This document shows positions 49,137 through 57,454 of a stretch of 64,000 bases of DNA, piece after piece. The stretch's first letter is position 1. Every line of letters starts with the position of its first letter. Source of the stretch: an uncultured Burkholderiales bacterium (GTDB lineage Bacteria > Pseudomonadota > Gammaproteobacteria > Burkholderiales > Burkholderiaceae_C). The stretch lies in contig CAJBLW010000298.1 in NCBI GenBank assembly GCA_903953985.1, positions 1 to 64,000 on the forward strand, in the 5' to 3' direction. The notes under the pieces were generated by a model. That model had not been told where the DNA came from. It did no database searches and saw only the letters and a program-made list of their open reading frames with translations. The translations under genes and the position numbers were made by a program.

Positions 49137-50705
49137 ATGGCATTGACTGACAACACATCCGAATCCCACGCCGACACCAAAGCCTTCCGCGCCGCCCAGT
49201 ACGTGCGCATGTCCACCGAACACCAGCAGTACTCCACGCTCAACCAGGCCGACAAGATTCGCGAGTACGCCGACAAGCGCGGCATTGAGATCGTGCGCAC
49301 CTATGCCGACGACGGCAAGAGTGGACTCTCCATCGGTGGCCGTGCCTCCCTGCAAAAGCTGATCGCCGATGTCGAATCGGGCAACACCGACTTCAACCTG
49401 ATTCTGGTCTACGACGTCAGCCGCTGGGGCCGGTTTCAGGACGCGGACGAGTCGGCCTATTACGAATACATCTGCAAACGCCAGGGCATCAGCGTTGCCT
49501 ACGTCGCCGAGCAGTTTGAAAACGATGGCTCCCCCGTTTCAACCATCGTCAAAGGCGTCAAGCGCGCCATGGCCGGTGAATACAGCCGCGAACTCTCGGC
49601 CAAGGTATTTGCTGGCCAGTGCCGCCTGATCGAACTGGGCTTTCGCCAGGGTGGCCCGGCCGGATTCGGCCTGCGCCGCGTGCTGATCGACCAGACCGGC
49701 GCCATCAAGGCCACCTTGAAACCCGGCGAGCACAAAAGCCTGCAAACCGACCGGGTGATCCTGGTGCCGGGCCCTGAGCAGGAAGTGGCCACGGTTCACC
49801 AGATCTACCGCTGGCTGGTCGATGAAGATCTCCCCCTGTCTGAAATCGCCCAGCGCCTCAACGACATTCCTATCTACACCGATCGTGATTGCCCCTGGAC
49901 CTACAGCACGGTCCGCCAGGTTCTGACCAACGAGAAGTACATCGGCAACAACGTCTACAACCGCCACTCCTTCAAGCTCAAGAAAAAGCACGTCGACAAC
50001 CCGCCGCAGATGTGGATTCGCAAGCAGGGTGCATTCGAGGGCATCGTGCCTCTGGACACTTTCATGGCTGCGCAGGAAATCCTGACCGAACGCAGCCGTC
50101 GGTTCTCCGATGAAGAACTGCTTGAACACCTGCGATTGCTTTACCAGGAGCGAGGGACGCTGTCGGGCCTGATCATCAACGAGGCGCCGGCCCTGCCCAG
50201 CGCCGCCACCTACATCCAGCGCTTCGGCAGTTTGAGCAAGGCGTATGAACTGGTCGGTTTCCGCCCAGGGCGGGATCTGGAATTCCTCGAAATAAACCGG
50301 CGCTTGCGCCAACTGCATCCAGAAATCGTCGAGCGCACCCAGCACACCATTGCCGAATTGGGTGGCGAGATTTGGCGTGACCCGCAAACCGATCTGCTGC
50401 ATTTGAACCGGGAGTTGGTCATCAGCCTGGTGCTCGCGCGGTGCCAGCAACTTCCCAATGGCCTGCAACGCTGGCGCATCCGCTTTGACCCCAGCCGCTA
50501 CCACCCGGACATCACGGTGGCGGTACGGCTTGATCCCGCCAATGCCGCCGAACTCGATTACTACCTGCTACCGCGCCTCGACCTGCCCAACCAGGAATTG
50601 CAGGTCACGGCCAGAAACAGCGCCGAGATCGAATGCTTCCGCTTTGATGACCTGAACTTCTTCTACGGAATGTCCGAGCGGGAGCGCCTGCAACGACGGA
50701 TCTGA
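49137..50705 (+). CDS. Large serine recombinase, second copy
   Basis: A 522-residue serine recombinase. The catalytic domain (residues 15-165) has Ser26 in YVRMSTEHQ and the motifs VYDVSRWGRF and MAGEYSRELSAKVF. A recombinase domain (about 180-290, PAGFGLRRVLID) and a long C-terminal part without a clear zinc ribbon follow. It differs strongly from the enzyme at 5891, so it is not a recent copy. Position at the right prophage end beside the host genes makes it the better candidate for the integrase. Confidence 0.92.
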   Translation: MALTDNTSESHADTKAFRAAQYVRMSTEHQQYSTLNQADKIREYADKRGIEIVRTYADDGKSGLSIGGRASLQKLIADVESGNTDFNLILVYDVSRWGRFQDADESAYYEYICKRQGISVAYVAEQFENDGSPVSTIVKGVKRAMAGEYSRELSAKVFAGQCRLIELGFRQGGPAGFGLRRVLIDQTGAIKATLKPGEHKSLQTDRVILVPGPEQEVATVHQIYRWLVDEDLPLSEIAQRLNDIPIYTDRDCPWTYSTVRQVLTNEKYIGNNVYNRHSFKLKKKHVDNPPQMWIRKQGAFEGIVPLDTFMAAQEILTERSRRFSDEELLEHLRLLYQERGTLSGLIINEAPALPSAATYIQRFGSLSKAYELVGFRPGRDLEFLEINRRLRQLHPEIVERTQHTIAELGGEIWRDPQTDLLHLNRELVISLVLARCQQLPNGLQRWRIRFDPSRYHPDITVAVRLDPANAAELDYYLLPRLDLPNQELQVTARNSAEIECFRFDDLNFFYGMSERERLQRRI

Positions 50706-50759
50706 CCCTTCCGCCTCACGAAATACCAATCACCACCCACCCAGAAAGGAAACCCTGCC

Positions 50760-50810
50760 ATGACACCTTACCACCCTGATTTACGCACCCCCTGGAGACC
50801 GCCATGCTGA
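50760..50810 (+). CDS. Possible 16-codon leader peptide
   Basis: ATG at 50760 follows AAAGGA, and the frame ends with TGA at 50808-50810, overlapping the start of the ParB-like gene at 50804. The peptide would be MTPYHPDLRTPWRPPC. Good ribosome site and coupling suggest it may be translated; nothing else supports it. Confidence 0.35.
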   Translation: MTPYHPDLRTPWRPPC

Positions 50811-51703
50811 CCGGAATGCCAGAAACCGTCACCCTGATCCCCATCGCCCGAGTTGAAATCCTCAACTCCCGCGAACGCAATATGAAAATCTTCGAGGAGA
50901 TCGTCGAGAACATCAAATCGATCGGCTTGAAGAAACCCATCACCGTCACCGAGCGGCCCGGTGATGATGGAAATCCCAAGTACATGCTGGTCTGCGGCGA
51001 GGGACGGCTCAACGCCTTCCGCATCCTGGGAGAGACGCACATCCCGGCCTTGGTGGTTGATGTCAGCGATGAAGACGCCTTCATCATGAGCCTCGCGGAG
51101 AACATCGCCCGGCGTGGCCACCGGCCACTGGAAATCCTGGCCGACATCGAAATCCTGCGCAAACGCGGCTACGACGCCGACACCATCATCCACAAAACAG
51201 GCCTCTCACCCAAGTACGTCAAAGACATCGTCTTCCTGCTGGACCAGGGGGAGGAGCGTCTGATCGAAGGCGTGCAGCGCGGCGCCATCCCGCTGACCAC
51301 CGCCCTCGAAATCGCCCGCGCGAAGGATGACGACGAAAGCCTCGGCGGAATGCTCCAGGAGGCCTACGAAAACGGCCAGCTCAACCGACGCCAGATCATC
51401 GAGACCAAACGCCTGGTGGAAAAACGCCAGGAACATGGCCCCGGCTCACCCAACCCCGGCCAGATCAAACCACCGACCTCCAGCTACAGCCTGGTACGTA
51501 CCTACCAGCGCGAAGTCGAGCGGCAACGCAAGATGGTGCTCAAGGCCGAGCACGCGCACCAGCGCTTGCTGTTGGTGGTGCAAGGATTGAAGAAGTTGTT
51601 CGCCGACGAACATTTCGTGAACTTGCTGCGAGCCGAGGGATTGGACACCCTGCCCAAATACTTGGCAGAGCGCATCGACAACCTGAATGGAGCCCCCGCA
51701 TGA
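50804..51703 (+). CDS. ParB/RepB-like protein 1
   Basis: A 299-residue protein with a ParB N-terminal domain (VLVCGEGRLNAFRIL-like, then AFIMSLAENIARRGHRPLEI), a ParB HTH (DADTIIHKTGLSPKYVKDIV) and a helical C-terminal domain like that of RepB proteins. It starts behind GGAG, overlaps the next gene by 4 bp, and follows the serine recombinase by 98 bp. The recombinase plus two ParB-like genes form a module known from other proteobacterial islands. It may bind near-attachment DNA or help keep the excised element. Confidence 0.83.
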   Translation: MLTGMPETVTLIPIARVEILNSRERNMKIFEEIVENIKSIGLKKPITVTERPGDDGNPKYMLVCGEGRLNAFRILGETHIPALVVDVSDEDAFIMSLAENIARRGHRPLEILADIEILRKRGYDADTIIHKTGLSPKYVKDIVFLLDQGEERLIEGVQRGAIPLTTALEIARAKDDDESLGGMLQEAYENGQLNRRQIIETKRLVEKRQEHGPGSPNPGQIKPPTSSYSLVRTYQREVERQRKMVLKAEHAHQRLLLVVQGLKKLFADEHFVNLLRAEGLDTLPKYLAERIDNLNGAPA

Positions 51704-52824
51704 ACCCCGCCAGCAATGCACAACCCAAGATCACGCCGATGTACCCCGGCATCCACCAGGCCGATGAAACTGAAGAAGGCCCGAACTTGCCGAAGGCCCC
51801 GCTCAACACCTTGCTCGGTTTCGATCTGGAGACCTATCAGATCCCGCTGGACACCCTGATGCCCAGCAAACGCATCCCGGACGGGGTAATGAGCACCCGC
51901 AAGTACAAGCAGGTCGTCTCCTCCATCCACGAAATTGGCTTGATCGAACCCCTGTCGGTGATCCAGCACGACCCTGCCAAGCCGGAGTTCATCCTGCTCG
52001 ATGGCCATTTGCGGGTGCTGGCACTGAAGGATCTCGGCGTCCACGAGGCCCCCTGCCTGATCGCCAAAGACGACGAGACCTACACCTACAACCACCGCAT
52101 CAACCGGCTCTCGACCATCCAGGAGCACTACATGATCCGCCGCGCCATCGACCGCGGGGTGAGCAAGGAACGCCTGGCCCGGGCCTTTGGCGTGAACCTG
52201 AGCTCCATCAACCGGCGCATAAACCTCCTGGAAGGCATTTGCCCGGACGCGATCGCCCGACTGCAGGATAAGCAGTTCACCCCGGATGTGACGCGGGTAC
52301 TGCGTAACATGAAAGCCGCCCGGCAAGTGGAGGCGGTGGAATTGATGGTGGCGAGCAACACCATCACGGTGGCGCACGCCGATGCTTTGCTCAAGGCCAC
52401 GCCACCCGAGCAGCGCACCGACTTCAAACCCTCGGAGCGTGACAAGCAACTGGCGCCCATCGAGCAGATTGTCAAACTTGAAAAGGAAATGAGCCAGGTC
52501 CAGACCCAGTACAAGGACGCCGAAGAAAACTACGGCTCAGACCTGCTCAACCTGGTGGTCGCCAAGGGCTACTTGACCAAGCTGCTCGGCAATGATGCCG
52601 TCAAAAGCTACATCACCCGACACGAACCCGAAATCCTCGAGCATTTCGAACTGGTGGTGAACACCGTCAGCATGGAAGAGGCGGTGCAGCAGCAACTCGA
52701 GGCCGATGGCGAACTCGAAGAGGATCCCGACAGCAACGAGCAGCCTGCGGCAGAAAACACGTCTCCTAATTCCGAAAATGACACCGAAACCCAAGACCAA
52801 GAAGGTAAATCCGCCACCGAATAG
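51700..52824 (+). CDS. ParB/RepB-like protein 2
   Basis: A 374-residue relative of the upstream protein. ParB N-terminal domain (KYKQVVSSIHEIGLIEPLSV, LLDGHLRVLALKDLGV), HTH (KERLARAFGVNLSSINRRIN), then a RepB-type C-terminal helical domain and an acidic tail (residues 335-374). The two overlap by ATGA and may act as heteromer. It is the last prophage gene. No ParA partner is present, which argues against ordinary partition. Confidence 0.83.
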   Translation: MNPASNAQPKITPMYPGIHQADETEEGPNLPKAPLNTLLGFDLETYQIPLDTLMPSKRIPDGVMSTRKYKQVVSSIHEIGLIEPLSVIQHDPAKPEFILLDGHLRVLALKDLGVHEAPCLIAKDDETYTYNHRINRLSTIQEHYMIRRAIDRGVSKERLARAFGVNLSSINRRINLLEGICPDAIARLQDKQFTPDVTRVLRNMKAARQVEAVELMVASNTITVAHADALLKATPPEQRTDFKPSERDKQLAPIEQIVKLEKEMSQVQTQYKDAEENYGSDLLNLVVAKGYLTKLLGNDAVKSYITRHEPEILEHFELVVNTVSMEEAVQQQLEADGELEEDPDSNEQPAAENTSPNSENDTETQDQEGKSATE

Positions 52825-52857
52825 TAAAACCAGATGAAATGACCGATGGGAATGTCA

Positions 52858-52887
52858 TTGCCGCGCTGCAATACTGAGGGGTAAAAT
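52858..52887 (+). promoter_or_regulatory. Candidate promoter of the host antiterminator gene
   Basis: TTGCCG (52858-52863) and TAAAAT (52882-52887) are separated by 18 bp, and the gene starts 33 bp downstream. The region 52825-52857 is where the right prophage boundary should be. Confidence 0.4.
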
Positions 52888-52919
52888 GCTGACAATAAAG
52901 ATAACCTTCGGAGGTGGCG

Positions 52920-53417
52920 ATGCACTGGTATCTCGTTCATACCAAGCCCAGACAGGAAAAGTGCGCCTTGGACAACCTCCACCGGCAGGGTTATCTGTGC
53001 TACCTACCGACGATTCCTTCTGAGAAGCTCCGCCAGGGCCTGCTGACGGTGGCAGACGAGCCGCTGTTTCCGCGTTATCTGTTTATCCGCCTGGGCCGGG
53101 GAGATTCGGCCAAGAGCTGGACCCCCATCCGTTCCACCAAGGGTGTCAGCCGTCTGGTCAGCTTCGGGATCGAACCGGCGCGGGTGGATGATGGCCTGAT
53201 CGAACTGTTGCGAACACAGGAAGCATTGGTTCAGACTGATCCTGCGCGCTTGTTCAAGCCGGGCGAGCGCGTCCGTTTGACGGAAGCGCCGTTTGCCGGC
53301 ATCGAAGGCGTCTACCAAATGGCCGATGGCGAGCGTCGGGTCATGGTGCTGATCGAGATTCTGAGCAAGCCCGTGGCGGTGCGTGTCGCACCGGCCAGTT
53401 TGCGCAAGGCGAGCTGA
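52920..53417 (+). CDS. RfaH-like transcription antiterminator
   Basis: A 165-residue specialised NusG paralogue: NGN domain (HWYLVHTKPRQEKCALDNLH, RYLFIRL, IRSTKGVSRLV) and KOW domain (ERVRLTEAPFAGIEGVYQM). RfaH-type factors join RNA polymerase at ops sites and prevent termination in long surface-polysaccharide operons. A perfect ops match lies in the leader of the next operon at 53589-53600. The ATG at 52920 follows GGAGGT. The prophage ends about 100 bp upstream and carries a close paralogue. Confidence 0.92.
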   Translation: MHWYLVHTKPRQEKCALDNLHRQGYLCYLPTIPSEKLRQGLLTVADEPLFPRYLFIRLGRGDSAKSWTPIRSTKGVSRLVSFGIEPARVDDGLIELLRTQEALVQTDPARLFKPGERVRLTEAPFAGIEGVYQMADGERRVMVLIEILSKPVAVRVAPASLRKAS

Positions 53418-53455
53418 CATACCTGCCTCGTTATTGCCTGTTTGGCAAAAAACCT

Positions 53456-53525
53456 TTCTCAAAGTCATGACGGTGTGGCACAATCTCGTTCGTCCGTCGA
53501 ACTTGCGGCAGCACCTTTTGCCGCA
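53456..53525 (+). promoter_or_regulatory. Polysaccharide operon promoter and leader hairpin
   Basis: A possible promoter has TTCTCA (53456-53461) and CACAAT (53479-53484), 17 bp apart. Downstream, TGCGGCA (53504-53510) pairs perfectly with TGCCGCA (53519-53525). The hairpin lacks a T-run, so it may be a pause or processing stem ahead of the ops element rather than a full terminator. Confidence 0.4.
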
Positions 53526-53588
53526 CTTTACTGCTCCGGACCCCCTGCTAAAACCCGCTGACCGCGCTTGCTGATCGTGAAACGGCAT

Positions 53589-53600
53589 GGCGGTAGCGTG
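53589..53600 (+). promoter_or_regulatory. ops element of the polysaccharide operon
   Basis: GGCGGTAGCGTG is identical to the E. coli ops core recognised by RfaH. It lies in the leader between the RfaH-like gene and the MarR-like gene, whose TTG start is 12 bp further. A short GGCA/TGCC stem flanks it. This ties the operon to the antiterminator encoded just upstream. Confidence 0.9.
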
Positions 53601-53611
53601 CCAAAACCACC

Positions 53612-53983
53612 TTGAGCCTCGTATCCCCACTACAGAAATTGGCTGGTTTCCAAGAGGAAATCCAGTTCGAAGTGCTGCGCCGTTTGCATCAGACGCCTCA
53701 GGTAAGTCAGCGTGCGCTGGCCAAGGATCTGGGTGTGGGGCTTGGTACGATCAATTTCTGCTTCCAGGCTCTTGTGGAAAAGGGCTTGGTGAAGATGCAG
53801 AACTTCAGCCAGAGCAAGAACAAGCTGCGTTATGCCTACTTGCTGACGCCGGCTGGGGTAGCTGAAAAGTCCAAGCTGACTGCGGAGTTTCTGAAGAGCA
53901 AAGTAGCCGAGTATGAAACGCTTCAAGCCGAAATTGAGGCCTTGAAAGTCGAGATGAATCCTGTGAAGGCCGGCTCGCAATGA
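53612..53983 (+). CDS. MarR-type EPS-associated regulator
   Basis: A 123-residue winged-helix protein of the EPS-associated MarR-like family: [20 protein letters not shown], then [20 protein letters not shown], the wing [14 protein letters not shown], and a helical tail. It starts with TTG at 53612, with only a weak ribosome site, directly after the ops element; overlap with the next gene is 4 bp. These regulators open exopolysaccharide loci in many proteobacteria. Target unknown. Confidence 0.87.
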   Translation: MSLVSPLQKLAGFQEEIQFEVLRRLHQTPQVSQRALAKDLGVGLGTINFCFQALVEKGLVKMQNFSQSKNKLRYAYLLTPAGVAEKSKLTAEFLKSKVAEYETLQAEIEALKVEMNPVKAGSQ

Positions 53984-55167
53984 AGATCGCCATTGCCGGA
54001 ACCGGCTACGTCGGACTCTCCAACGGCATCTTGCTTGCCCAGCACAATGAAGTGGTTTGTCTGGATATCGTTGCCGAGAAGGTGGCGATGCTCAACCGCA
54101 AGGAGTCCCCGATCGAAGACGCTGAGATCGAAGATTTCCTCAAGAGCAAGCCGATCAACTTCCGCGCAACGCTCGATAAACAAGAAGCCTACGTCGACGC
54201 GGACTACGTCATTATCGCCACGCCGACAGACTACGATCCCGAGACCAATTACTTCAACACTCAATCCATCGAAGCAGTCATTCGGGATGTCATGGCCATT
54301 AATTCGGTTGCGACGATGGTTATAAAGTCCACCGTTCCGGTTGGCTACACCGAGCGTACTCAGCAGGCCCTCAGCACGCAAAACCTCATCTTCTCACCCG
54401 AGTTCCTTCGCGAGGGTAAAGCGCTACACGATAACCTTCATCCATCGCGCATAGTTGTTGGTGAGCGCTCCAAACGGGCCGAGGTTTTTGCCAATTTGCT
54501 CAAGCAGGGAGCGATCAAACGGGATGTTTCGACCCTATTTACCGGTAGCACCGAAGCCGAGGCGATCAAGCTTTTCGCAAACACCTTCCTCGCTATGCGC
54601 GTTGCCTACTTCAATGAGCTCGATACCTACGCCGCCACCCACGGTCTGGATACGCGCCAGATTATCGAAGGCGTCTGTCTTGACTCGCGTATCGGCGCTC
54701 ACTACAACAATCCCAGCTTCGGCTACGGCGGCTACTGCCTACCGAAGGACACTAAGCAGTTGTTGGCTAACTATCGTGATGTCCCTCAGAATCTTATTCA
54801 CGCTATCGTCGAATCCAACACCACACGCAAAGACTTCATCGCGAACGAAGTGGTCCGTCTTTGCCAAGTTGGTAACTCAGGCAAAGTGCCAGTCGTCGGT
54901 ATTTATCGACTGGTGATGAAGCAGGGAAGTGACAACTTTCGCGCTTCAGCCATTCAAGGCGTGATGAAGCGGATCAAAGCCAAAGGCGTCGAGGTCATCG
55001 TCTACGAGCCAGTTTTAAGGGATGCAAGGTATTTTCACTCTCGAGTGGTCAATGATTTGGACTCCTTTAAACGAGAAGCAAACGTAATAATCGCCAATCG
55101 AAAATCTGATGCGCTTGGTGATGTTGCTCACAAGGTTTACACGCGAGATTTATTCGGTGCTGATTGA
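53980..55167 (+). CDS. ugd: UDP-glucose 6-dehydrogenase
   Basis: A 395-residue nucleotide-sugar dehydrogenase. The N-terminal Rossmann fold has [12 protein letters not shown]. The central helix region holds [20 protein letters not shown], and the catalytic Cys is in [15 protein letters not shown]. It oxidises UDP-glucose to UDP-glucuronate with two NAD+. The next gene makes UDP-xylose-type products from it. Length and motifs are standard for the short bacterial form. Confidence 0.92.
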   Translation: MKIAIAGTGYVGLSNGILLAQHNEVVCLDIVAEKVAMLNRKESPIEDAEIEDFLKSKPINFRATLDKQEAYVDADYVIIATPTDYDPETNYFNTQSIEAVIRDVMAINSVATMVIKSTVPVGYTERTQQALSTQNLIFSPEFLREGKALHDNLHPSRIVVGERSKRAEVFANLLKQGAIKRDVSTLFTGSTEAEAIKLFANTFLAMRVAYFNELDTYAATHGLDTRQIIEGVCLDSRIGAHYNNPSFGYGGYCLPKDTKQLLANYRDVPQNLIHAIVESNTTRKDFIANEVVRLCQVGNSGKVPVVGIYRLVMKQGSDNFRASAIQGVMKRIKAKGVEVIVYEPVLRDARYFHSRVVNDLDSFKREANVIIANRKSDALGDVAHKVYTRDLFGAD

Positions 55168-55200
55168 TTTGGTGGTGCAATTATTATTGCGAGAATTAAA

Positions 55201-56157
55201 ATGTCCAATCGATATTCGATAAAAAAAAGAGTTTTGGTTACCGGCGGTGCTGGGTTCTTAGGGTCGCATCTCTGTGAACGCTTGCTCGCTGATGGTTGCG
55301 ATGTCCTTTGCGTTGATAATTTTTTTACTGGCACTCGCGAAAATATACTGAATCTTCTAAAAAATCCCCATTTCGAACTGTTGCGGCACGATATTTCGCA
55401 ACCCCTCAATGTCGAGGTGGATGAGATATACAACTTGGCGTGTCCAGCTTCGCCGATCCACTATCAATTCGATCCGGTACAGACCACCAAGACTAGTGTC
55501 ATGGGGGCCATCAATGTCCTTGATCTTGCCAAGCGAACCAGGGCCCGTGTGTTTCAGGCGTCTACCAGTGAAGTCTATGGCGATCCGTTCGTCCATCCAC
55601 AGGCTGAGACGTATTGGGGGAATGTTAATCCGATTGGTCCTAGGAGTTGTTACGACGAAGGCAAACGCTGCGCCGAGACACTGTTCTTCGATTATTGGCG
55701 GCAACACGAGATGCCGATCAAAGTCGTCAGGATTTTCAACACGTATGGTCCTCGCATGCATCCTAACGACGGTCGCGTGGTTAGCAACTTCATCGTACAG
55801 GCGCTGCGTGGTGACGACATCACGATCTACGGCGAAGGGGTGCAGACTCGAAGCTTCTGTTATGTGGATGACTTGATCGATGGATTCGTTCGCATGATGG
55901 CTTCGCCGGTGGATTTTCTTGGCCCAGTGAATATGGGCAATCCGGGGGAGTTCACGATGATCGAGTTGGCCGAGACGGTGCTTCGTCTCACCGACTCGCC
56001 AAGCAAGTTACGGTTCATGCCATTACCCAAGGACGATCCGCGTCAGCGGCAGCCAGACATCTCTCTGGCCGGTGAAAAGCTCAGTTGGGCGCCCAAGGTG
56101 CAGCTTGAGGATGGTTTGGCCCGCACCATCGAATACTTCCGCGAGATGATCGTTTAA
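55201..56157 (+). CDS. UDP-glucuronate decarboxylase (SDR)
   Basis: A 318-residue extended SDR. It has the Rossmann motif [13 protein letters not shown], the catalytic STSEVYGDP and YxxxK in [11 protein letters not shown], and the [15 protein letters not shown] segment typical of UDP-xylose synthase. It would convert UDP-glucuronate from the upstream enzyme to UDP-xylose, supplying pentose for the polymer. The first 150 bp are AT-rich compared with the neighbours. Confidence 0.9.
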   Translation: MSNRYSIKKRVLVTGGAGFLGSHLCERLLADGCDVLCVDNFFTGTRENILNLLKNPHFELLRHDISQPLNVEVDEIYNLACPASPIHYQFDPVQTTKTSVMGAINVLDLAKRTRARVFQASTSEVYGDPFVHPQAETYWGNVNPIGPRSCYDEGKRCAETLFFDYWRQHEMPIKVVRIFNTYGPRMHPNDGRVVSNFIVQALRGDDITIYGEGVQTRSFCYVDDLIDGFVRMMASPVDFLGPVNMGNPGEFTMIELAETVLRLTDSPSKLRFMPLPKDDPRQRQPDISLAGEKLSWAPKVQLEDGLARTIEYFREMIV

Positions 56158-56744
56158 TGAGCTTGCTGCCCGTCGCCGGCCAGCGCGCGTTATTCCTCGA
56201 CCGCGACGGAGTGATCAACGTCAACCATGGCTACGTCAATTCGATAGAAAATTTCGACTTTGTCGATGGCATATTCGATCTGGTCAGGACTGCGTGTAAA
56301 GCGGGCTACCGCGTGGTAGTGGTCACCAATCAGGCAGGAATTGGTCGCGGATACTACTCGGAGGGGCAATTCCACGAGTTGACGGTTTGGATGTGTGCAC
56401 AATTCGAAAAGCACGGCGCACCCATCGACCGAGTTTATTTCTCGCCCTACCACCCGACAGCAGGGATCGGCAAGTATCGGAAGGACGAAGACACGAGGAA
56501 GCCTGGGCCCGGGATGATCCTCAGGGCAAAGCGTGAACTTGGTCTGTCGCTGGAGGATTCGATTCTTGTTGGTGACAAGCCGAGTGATATTCTGGCCGGG
56601 ATTACGGCCGGCGTGCGGACGAATGTTCTATTGTCGAACGATACATATGTTGAACTCACGGGACTTGATTACTTGCCGGCTCGAGCCCTCAAGGATGTGA
56701 TCCCGTGCTTAGAGGGCGCCGTTTCAGCGCTGGCCCAGCGATGA
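56157..56744 (+). CDS. gmhB: D-glycero-D-manno-heptose 1,7-bisphosphate 7-phosphatase
   Basis: A 195-residue HAD-IIIA phosphatase. The nucleophile Asp is in LFLDRDGVINVNHGYV, the motif II Thr in VVVTNQAGIGRGYY, and the end acids in ILVGDKPSDILAG. It removes the 7-phosphate from heptose bisphosphate. HddC, HddA and GmhA-type genes nearby complete a GDP-D-glycero-alpha-D-manno-heptose route. It overlaps both neighbours by 1-4 bp. Confidence 0.9.
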   Translation: MSLLPVAGQRALFLDRDGVINVNHGYVNSIENFDFVDGIFDLVRTACKAGYRVVVVTNQAGIGRGYYSEGQFHELTVWMCAQFEKHGAPIDRVYFSPYHPTAGIGKYRKDEDTRKPGPGMILRAKRELGLSLEDSILVGDKPSDILAGITAGVRTNVLLSNDTYVELTGLDYLPARALKDVIPCLEGAVSALAQR

Positions 56745-57454
56745 AGATACTAATTCTTGCGGGAGGTTTGGGGACCCGGCTTCGGAACGTCGTTAAGGAC
56801 GTTCCGAAACCCCTAGCGCCCGTTGGTTCAACGCCGTTCCTGCACTACCAGGTCGAGAACTGGATCGCACAGGGTGTCCAGTCCTTCGTGTTTCTGCTGT
56901 GTCACCAGGCAGAACTCATCGACTGCTTCATTGAAGAGCGGCGAAGCACTCTGCTAGCCAGTTGCGAAGTGAAATCGATCGTCGAGCCCCAGCCGCTGGA
57001 TACGGGAGGCGCCGTGGCTTATGCGGTCAGGCAACTCGGCCTTGACGGCGAGTTCATCGTGACCAATGCTGATACCTGGCTTGGATCTGGTGTGCGCGAG
57101 CTCGCTAACGCTGGATCGGACACGATGGTCGTCGTTAAGCAGGAAGAAGTCTCTCGTTACGGGCTCGTGGAGATCGACGATGCTGGTTTCGTGTCAGGTT
57201 TCCGCGAAAAAGGCGAGAGCAGGGGCGCAGGCTGGATCAACGCCGGAATGGGGCTGTTCCGGGCAGAGCATTTCAGAAAATGGAATGGACAGCGCCTGTC
57301 CCTGGAAAAAGATGTTTTCCCGGAATTGATTGCGGCTAGACAACTGAAGGTGCTTCCGCTGGAATCAGATTTCATCGATATTGGGGTTCCTGCAGATTAT
57401 TTAAGGTTTTGCCGCTGGCAGGAGAGCGGACGTGAGGGTAGCCTGTGCAATTAA
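56741..57454 (+). CDS. hddC: Heptose-1-phosphate guanylyltransferase-like
   Basis: A 237-residue nucleotidyltransferase. The nucleotide-binding signature is ILAGGLGTRLRNVVKDVPKP (residues 4-23), and further conserved parts are LDTGGAVAYAVRQL and the acid pair in TNADTW. Neighbouring GmhB and HddA genes indicate GDP-heptose formation, hence HddC rather than a glucose-1-phosphate enzyme. It overlaps the next gene by 10 bp. Confidence 0.85.
   Translation: MKILILAGGLGTRLRNVVKDVPKPLAPVGSTPFLHYQVENWIAQGVQSFVFLLCHQAELIDCFIEERRSTLLASCEVKSIVEPQPLDTGGAVAYAVRQLGLDGEFIVTNADTWLGSGVRELANAGSDTMVVVKQEEVSRYGLVEIDDAGFVSGFREKGESRGAGWINAGMGLFRAEHFRKWNGQRLSLEKDVFPELIAARQLKVLPLESDFIDIGVPADYLRFCRWQESGREGSLCN

Larger units (their letters stand above)
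690..52840. mobile_element. Siphovirus-like prophage (approximate limits)
   Basis: A single prophage fills this interval: repressor region, recombinases, replication genes, lysis, terminase, head, tail, holin and a second recombinase module, in a logical order and almost without gaps. No conjugation genes and no tyrosine integrase are present; both recombinases are large serine enzymes. The head genes follow the lambda order (GpA terminase, gpW, portal, S49 protease, gpD, gpE). The ends are inferred: on the left the first phage-like gene is at 702, with a 13-bp inverted repeat just outside it; on the right the ParB-like gene ends at 52824 and the host antiterminator starts at 52920. I could not find an att duplication by eye, as expected for serine recombinases with very short cores. 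Confidence 0.85.

Noticed and set aside
50804..52824. Plasmid-type partition system
   Set aside because: There is no ParA-type ATPase gene beside the two ParB-like genes, and they are attached to a recombinase at the end of a prophage.
690..52840. Integrative conjugative element instead of a phage
   Set aside because: No relaxase, coupling protein or type IV secretion gene is present, while a full set of head, tail and packaging genes is.
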